10,536 nucleotides of DNA from Thermoplasmata archaeon (GTDB lineage Archaea; Thermoplasmatota; Thermoplasmata; GCA-020350865). Both the position numbers and the translations under genes were made by a program. The notes below the pieces were generated by a model that saw only the letters and a list, made by a program, of their open reading frames with translations, ran no database searches and was not told the DNA's origin. Within the stretch, counting starts at the first letter, position 1, and every line of letters starts with the position of its first letter. Of this stretch, positions 6,008 through 10,536 are shown in pieces. The DNA is taken from contig CP070672.1 of the NCBI GenBank assembly GCA_020351895.1, forward strand, positions 35,248 to 45,783, given 5' to 3'.

Positions 6008-9000
6008 ATGATAAAGAAAATCAAATCGATGTTTATTTGTCTTTTACTGATAATCTCCATTTTAACGATTATAGATATTTCTGTTAACATTACTCCAAGG
6101 GTAAAGGGAGATGTCCTTTATGTTGGTGGAGGAGGCCCTTCAAATTATACAGTTATCCAATGGGCCATCGAGAATGCCAGTGATGGTGATACTGTTTTTG
6201 TATATAGTGGAACCTATTTCGAGAATGTGATAATCGATAGAACCATAACTCTAATGGGGGAAGACATGAATACAACGATTATAGATGGTGGGAATGTTGG
6301 AATTGGTGTTCAAATATCATCCTTAACCTATGTGAACGTATCAGGATTTACAATTCAAAACAGTGCGACTTCTGGGATATATATTACCTCATCATCTTAC
6401 TGTAGAATAACAAACAATAAAATCTCCAACAACAATGGTGATGGCATATTTCTCTTTTGGTTTTCGGATTACAACACAATTGAGGATAACATCATAAAAA
6501 ATAATCCAAATGATGCCATTGAGCTGAATCAAAATTGCGATTCTAATAGTATAGTGAACAATATTATTGAAGAGCAGGGTTATTATGGTGTGCTTTTAAG
6601 TAACACAAACAGCTATAACAACATCAAGAATAATGAAATAAATGATTGTGAAGTCGGTATTTATTTATTTTGGGCCAACTCCAACAATAACATCACTGGG
6701 AATACCGTCTTTAATTCTAGCTCTTATGGGATATTCCTCATATCCACAAATTCACAGAACAGAATTTTCCATAACAATTTTGTAGAAAATGCAAATCAGG
6801 CCTATGACGATGACTTAAACTTCTGGAACGATGCCTATCCTATGGGAGGGAATTTCTGGGGTGATTATTCTGGAGGGGACAATCGCAGTGGTCCGGGGCA
6901 GAATGTGCCTGGAAACGATGGTTTAGGTGATGTGTCTTACAGCATTTCAGGTGGTTCTAACATCGATAACTATCCCCTATGGCCTAATTGGGATGCACTT
7001 GATCTCTTTAAACCGTATCCAGGTCCAAAGGAAATTTGTGAGTATGCCTTGGGCAGTGTGACAGTAGCAGTTATATTTACAGAAAGCAACGGTTCCATCG
7101 ATTTTGAAACAGAGGATTGGTCGCCATCAAGAAAGAACCAAGTACTCTCAGAGATTCAAGATGCGCTAACCTGGTGGGAAGGTCAAGAGGCCGATTCCAA
7201 TCTATCACTTTCCCTGGAAAATATGGGAAGTAAAAACACGAGCTATGAACCAATCACCAGACCGCATGATGATGAAGATCGTTGGATAGGGGAGATAATG
7301 GATAATTTAGGTTTTTCTTCAGGTACATATCTAGATAAGGTGCAGAGCTATAATCACAGGCTCCGGGAGCAATATAATACCGATTGGGCCTATACGATAT
7401 TTGTTGTTGAAAGTTATAACGACTCTGATGGTTGTTTTTCTGATTTCCCTTGGTGTGCTTGGGCATATCCGAGTAATGGGACTGTGGTAATGACCTTTGA
7501 TAATGATGGATGGTTAATTGGCAGGATGAACAACGTTACTTCACACGAAACCGGACATATGTTCTATGCAACAGATGAATATCATACTCCCGGGGAACGC
7601 CTAGGGTACTTAAATGCTCTGGAGGTTGATGACTCGGGTGCTTTAATGGACACGAACAATTTAGTGCTTTCTAGTGGAACCAGAAAGCAGGTAGGTTGGA
7701 GGGATACAGATGGTGATGGCACAATGGATATATTAGATACCGAACCAAATACTTATTTGATACCATATTTGCCAGATCCCACCATGAATAACACTATAAC
7801 ATATACTGGTTATGCGGTTGTTGTTCCTTATCCAAATAATAATCCATTGGGTTCTGGTAAAGATGTTACAATAAATACAATCGCGGATGTTGAATATAGG
7901 ATGGATTATGGTTCATGGAAAAAAGCCTTACCAGCCGATGGAAACTTTGATGAACCAATTGAGACCTTTGAGTTCACAATCCCTCTATTGTCTTTTGGAA
8001 CTTATTTTATTGAAGCACGTGCCATCAACTCGGTTAAAAACAGCGACTCTACCCTAGCAAATGACACCATAACCGTAATTCCTGATATGGTTCCACCTGA
8101 AATAGAAGAAACAACAATGGACACCCCAGTTTCAGGTGATTTTTATAATGTCACTGCATATGTAACAGACAATTCAAAGGTGAATTCTGTTTGTTTGGAT
8201 TATACAATTACATCTTCCGAAGGCTATTCTGAGACCTTTAATATCTCCATGAGTCTATTGATTGAGCCCACATATTGGATTGAGGTAGATATTTGGAACA
8301 ATGCCACATGGTTTAACTATACCATTTGGGCCAATGATACAAATGACAATTGGAATGGAACTTTCGAAAAAACCCTCCTCTTTAGGGTCCATAATCTTGA
8401 TACAAATCAAGGTTTTATCACCATCCAGGCCGCAATAGATTATACAGATACATTGGATGGACATACGATTTTTGTGGATAATGGAATTTATTATGAGAAT
8501 GTGGCGATAGACAAGACACTGACACTCATCGGTGATGGTAGGGATATGACAATAATTGACGGCGGAGGTTTGGGAGATGTTGTGAATATCACAGCCAATT
8601 GGGTGAACATAACAGAATTTTCATTGCGGGGAGGAGGCCCAATTCATCGAGATGCGGGATTAGATTTTTACCACGTCCAATATGGTAGGGCTTTTAACAA
8701 TAATTTATCATTAAACAATCGTACGGGTTTACATATCGAACGTTCAAATAATATAGAGATAACAGAAAACATTGTAATTTACAATACAATAAGTGGGATA
8801 TTTATAGAATATTCCAATTACACTCTTATAGATGGAAACGAAGTTTCATGGTCAGATTTCGGCGGCCTTCGAATAGATTACTCCAATGATAGTATAATCA
8901 TGAATAACACCATAACAAATGTACAAGAAGGTATAGATTTAGATGAGTCGCATAGGAATACTCTCATAGGTAATACAGTGCAATACAATTTGTTTGGATT

Positions 9001-10192
9001 TTATGTCGAGGAATCGGATGGAAATACGATAACTGGTAACTATGCTTCATTCATAAATTGGTACGGTATCTATTTGAGATATTCCGATAGTAATAATATT
9101 TCTAACAATATTTGCATCGATAATCAAGATGGCATTTTTATGAGAAATTCAAATAGTAACAATATAACCAACAACAACGCTTCTTTTAACACCCAAAGGG
9201 GATTTGCTTTTTGGCAATGTGTAGGAAATAATATTAGCGATAATCACGTATCATGGAATGCAGAAAAGGGTATCTTTCTCGATGAATTTTCGGATGGAAA
9301 CAAACTCACACGCAATACCGTGGTTTCAAATACCGAAGTCGGAATATATCTTGAGTCTTCCAGTAACAATAATATTACGCAGAATAATGTATCTTTAAAT
9401 GGCTATGGTTTTCAACTCGTGAGCAATTCATACAACAACAGCATTTATCACAATCACATCATCAACAACACGAATCAATCAATGGATGACACGAATGATG
9501 GAAATAGATGGGACAACGGCTATCCATCAGGTGGAAACTTCTGGAGCGATTATGCAGGCCTCGATCAATACAGCGGTCCTAACCAAGACATACTTGGAAA
9601 TGATGGGATTGGAGACACAAATTACACGATTGACAGTGATTCACGGGATAATTATCCCCTTACCGATCCAATGGGTAATTTCATTTTCCTATACGAAGGT
9701 TGGAACCTTATTTCAATCCCATTTATCCAGCCGGATATCGATTTGGATACGGTTCTAAGCTCCATAAAAGGATTCTACGACGCAGTGCAACATTACAATA
9801 CTAGCGATACTAATGATCCATGGAAACACAATAATACGGCAAAACCTCCTCATTTGAATGATTTTGACAGGATTGACAATACAATGGGATTTTGGATTCA
9901 TGTGATAGACCCTAATGGGATTTTATTTGAATATCCAGGAATCAAACCTATCCAAAACCAGACTATCGAACTCCACATAGGTTGGAACCTGGTAGGTTTT
10001 CCCTCCCTTACAAAATACAATAGAACTGAGGGGTTGAACAATATTTCTTTCGGTCAAGATGTAGAAATCATACAATGGTTCAATCCCACAACGAAAACCT
10101 GGCATGACATTGAAGAAGGCGGTAAATTCATGATTGGAAAGGGATATTGGGTACTTTCGAAGGTAGAAAAAACCTGGGAAATTCCCCTCTAA
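6008..10192 (+). CDS. Exported mosaic protein: beta-helix, metzincin-like protease, Ig-like, beta-helix, GWNL domains
   Basis: A 1394-residue exported protein. Residues 1-25 are a signal sequence. Residues about 36-330 form a NosD-type parallel beta-helix with repeated N-x-I-x-x-N turns, closed by GGNFWGDYSGGDN and GNDGLGD. Residues about 345-575 resemble a zinc metalloprotease: a strand GSVTVAVIFTESNGS, the motif HETGHMFYATDEY (His513, Glu514, His517, possible third ligand Asp523), and a candidate Met-turn at Met547. The spacing follows HExxHxxGxxD of snapalysin-like metzincins, with Tyr replacing the Gly. DTDGDGTMD (566-574) looks like a calcium loop. Two Ig-like segments follow (about 597-790). 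A second beta-helix (793-1220) closes with GGNFWSDYAGLDQ. Two GWNL repeats (Gly1231 and Gly1325) end the chain. N-glycosylation sequons are very frequent. No C-terminal membrane helix or sorting tail is visible, so it is probably released or held non-covalently. The substrate is unknown, and a role in N2O-reductase maturation is not implied. Confidence 0.88.
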   Translation: MIKKIKSMFICLLLIISILTIIDISVNITPRVKGDVLYVGGGGPSNYTVIQWAIENASDGDTVFVYSGTYFENVIIDRTITLMGEDMNTTIIDGGNVGIGVQISSLTYVNVSGFTIQNSATSGIYITSSSYCRITNNKISNNNGDGIFLFWFSDYNTIEDNIIKNNPNDAIELNQNCDSNSIVNNIIEEQGYYGVLLSNTNSYNNIKNNEINDCEVGIYLFWANSNNNITGNTVFNSSSYGIFLISTNSQNRIFHNNFVENANQAYDDDLNFWNDAYPMGGNFWGDYSGGDNRSGPGQNVPGNDGLGDVSYSISGGSNIDNYPLWPNWDALDLFKPYPGPKEICEYALGSVTVAVIFTESNGSIDFETEDWSPSRKNQVLSEIQDALTWWEGQEADSNLSLSLENMGSKNTSYEPITRPHDDEDRWIGEIMDNLGFSSGTYLDKVQSYNHRLREQYNTDWAYTIFVVESYNDSDGCFSDFPWCAWAYPSNGTVVMTFDNDGWLIGRMNNVTSHETGHMFYATDEYHTPGERLGYLNALEVDDSGALMDTNNLVLSSGTRKQVGWRDTDGDGTMDILDTEPNTYLIPYLPDPTMNNTITYTGYAVVVPYPNNNPLGSGKDVTINTIADVEYRMDYGSWKKALPADGNFDEPIETFEFTIPLLSFGTYFIEARAINSVKNSDSTLANDTITVIPDMVPPEIEETTMDTPVSGDFYNVTAYVTDNSKVNSVCLDYTITSSEGYSETFNISMSLLIEPTYWIEVDIWNNATWFNYTIWANDTNDNWNGTFEKTLLFRVHNLDTNQGFITIQAAIDYTDTLDGHTIFVDNGIYYENVAIDKTLTLIGDGRDMTIIDGGGLGDVVNITANWVNITEFSLRGGGPIHRDAGLDFYHVQYGRAFNNNLSLNNRTGLHIERSNNIEITENIVIYNTISGIFIEYSNYTLIDGNEVSWSDFGGLRIDYSNDSIIMNNTITNVQEGIDLDESHRNTLIGNTVQYNLFGFYVEESDGNTITGNYASFINWYGIYLRYSDSNNISNNICIDNQDGIFMRNSNSNNITNNNASFNTQRGFAFWQCVGNNISDNHVSWNAEKGIFLDEFSDGNKLTRNTVVSNTEVGIYLESSSNNNITQNNVSLNGYGFQLVSNSYNNSIYHNHIINNTNQSMDDTNDGNRWDNGYPSGGNFWSDYAGLDQYSGPNQDILGNDGIGDTNYTIDSDSRDNYPLTDPMGNFIFLYEGWNLISIPFIQPDIDLDTVLSSIKGFYDAVQHYNTSDTNDPWKHNNTAKPPHLNDFDRIDNTMGFWIHVIDPNGILFEYPGIKPIQNQTIELHIGWNLVGFPSLTKYNRTEGLNNISFGQDVEIIQWFNPTTKTWHDIEEGGKFMIGKGYWVLSKVEKTWEIPL

Positions 10193-10238
10193 TCTACGCC
10201 CAATTCTTTACATCAACGACACCTTTTTACTGAACCCA

Positions 10239-10271
10239 GGTAATCTTGTATTTACTAAGTCTTGGGTAATC
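10239..10271 (+). repeat. Direct repeat GGTAATC upstream of the second beta-helix gene
   Basis: GGTAATC occurs at 10239-10245 and again at 10265-10271, 26 bases apart. The copies are flanked by ACCCA and TTGGG, so a weak inverted repeat overlaps them. They lie just upstream of the TATA box of the next gene and could be a regulator site, but so short a repeat may be chance. Confidence 0.25.
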
Positions 10272-10285
10272 CTAAAATTGTCCAT

Positions 10286-10294
10286 AAAATATAA
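10286..10294 (+). promoter_or_regulatory. TATA box of the second beta-helix gene, leaderless layout
   Basis: AAAATATAA is centred about 29 bases before the ATG at 10319, the same geometry as for the gene at 6008. There is no Shine-Dalgarno match before the ATG (TTTAGAATA). A leaderless transcript is the simplest reading. Confidence 0.5.
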
Positions 10295-10318
10295 GGTATT
10301 CCACATTCATTTAGAATA

Positions 10319-10536
10319 ATGATGAGGAGAAAAACCCGGTCAGTGTTTCTATGTATTATATTTTCGATTTCCATTTTTAGTGCATTTGAAATCACAACCA
10401 ATTTCATCCCAAAGGCAAAAGGAGAAGTTCTTTATGTAGGAGGCTCAGGAGGAGGAAATTATTCTAAAATTGAAGATGCCATTGAAGCTGCAAATCCTGG
10501 GGATACTGTTTTCGTCTTTAGCGGGACATATTATGA
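10319..10536 (+). CDS. Second exported beta-helix protein, paralogue of the preceding gene (C-terminus beyond window)
   Basis: An open frame of 72 codons begins at ATG 10319 (a second ATG follows directly) and runs off the right edge. Residues 1-6 are basic (MMRRKT), followed by a hydrophobic signal core to about 23. From residue 31 the sequence PKAKGEVLYVGG, then NYSKIEDAIEAANPGDTVFV and FSGTYY, parallels the start of the 1394-residue protein (PRVKGDVLYVGG, then DGDTVFVYSGTY), and the nucleotide sequence is also clearly similar. It should therefore begin a NosD-type beta-helix. Whether it also carries the protease and GWNL domains cannot be seen. The tandem arrangement points to local duplication of a surface-protein gene. 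Confidence 0.85.
   Translation, partial: MMRRKTRSVFLCIIFSISIFSAFEITTNFIPKAKGEVLYVGGSGGGNYSKIEDAIEAANPGDTVFVFSGTYY

Noticed and set aside
5991..6014. CATGATAA repeated 16 bases apart at the beta-helix gene start
   Set aside because: The first copy's ATG (5992) is in another frame and is too close to the TATA box; the short repeat is probably chance.
5863..6087. Plus-strand frame bridging the end of the RND-like gene and the start of the beta-helix gene
   Set aside because: It overlaps both genes in other frames, runs through the terminator hairpin and the TATA box, and has no motif.
6008..10192. Assigning a copper-chaperone NosD role to the beta-helix protein
   Set aside because: Only the solenoid fold is shared. 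No nos genes are nearby, and the protease, Ig-like and GWNL domains point to a general surface role.
1..10536. CRISPR array, tRNA, rRNA or insertion sequence
   Set aside because: No regularly spaced direct repeats, cloverleaf pattern, rRNA motifs or transposase-like frames were seen on either strand. The repetitive Asn-rich sequence after 6300 is coding beta-helix.

Overview
The window looks like a chromosomal segment of an archaeon, probably a member of the Thermoplasmatota. Four observations point there: a two-repeat (alpha2-type) tRNA-splicing endonuclease, an archaeal/eukaryotic-type ribosomal protein eL13, TATA-type promoters with archaeal Shine-Dalgarno sites (GAGGT/GGTGA), and NosD-type beta-helix surface proteins of a style I associate with that phylum. 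The lineage is inferred from these families, not from a marker-gene comparison. No rRNA, tRNA, CRISPR array, transposon or integrase gene is visible.

Left part (1-4022): compact housekeeping genes. A minus-strand membrane protein runs off the left edge (1-583). Next is a minus-strand MTH1187-family thiamine-binding protein (760-1065). It is divergent from a plus-strand pair in which dihydropteroate synthase (folP, 1228-2067) is followed after 16 bases by the tRNA-splicing endonuclease endA (2084-3139, probable TTG start). Facing endA on the minus strand is a pair made of a small secreted, membrane-anchored beta-sandwich protein (3459-4022) and ribosomal protein eL13 (3209-3493). These two overlap by 35 bases.

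Right part (4149-10536): plus-strand cell-surface genes. The first (4149-5933) encodes an unusual four-helix membrane protein that reads as two TM-porter-TM units, like an RND-family exporter stripped of its core transport helices. The second (6008-10192) encodes a 1394-residue exported mosaic: beta-helix, metzincin-like zinc protease, Ig-like domains, second beta-helix, then paired 'GWNL' domains. The third (10319-end) is the beginning of a paralogue of the mosaic protein.

Two expression styles are visible. The seven genes before 6008 each have a Shine-Dalgarno-like site in the same register before the chosen start. The two beta-helix genes have none; each has a TATA box about 30 bases before its ATG, as expected of leaderless transcripts. 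The least ordinary items are the porter-only RND-like protein and the protease embedded between two beta-helices, encoded in tandem with a paralogue.
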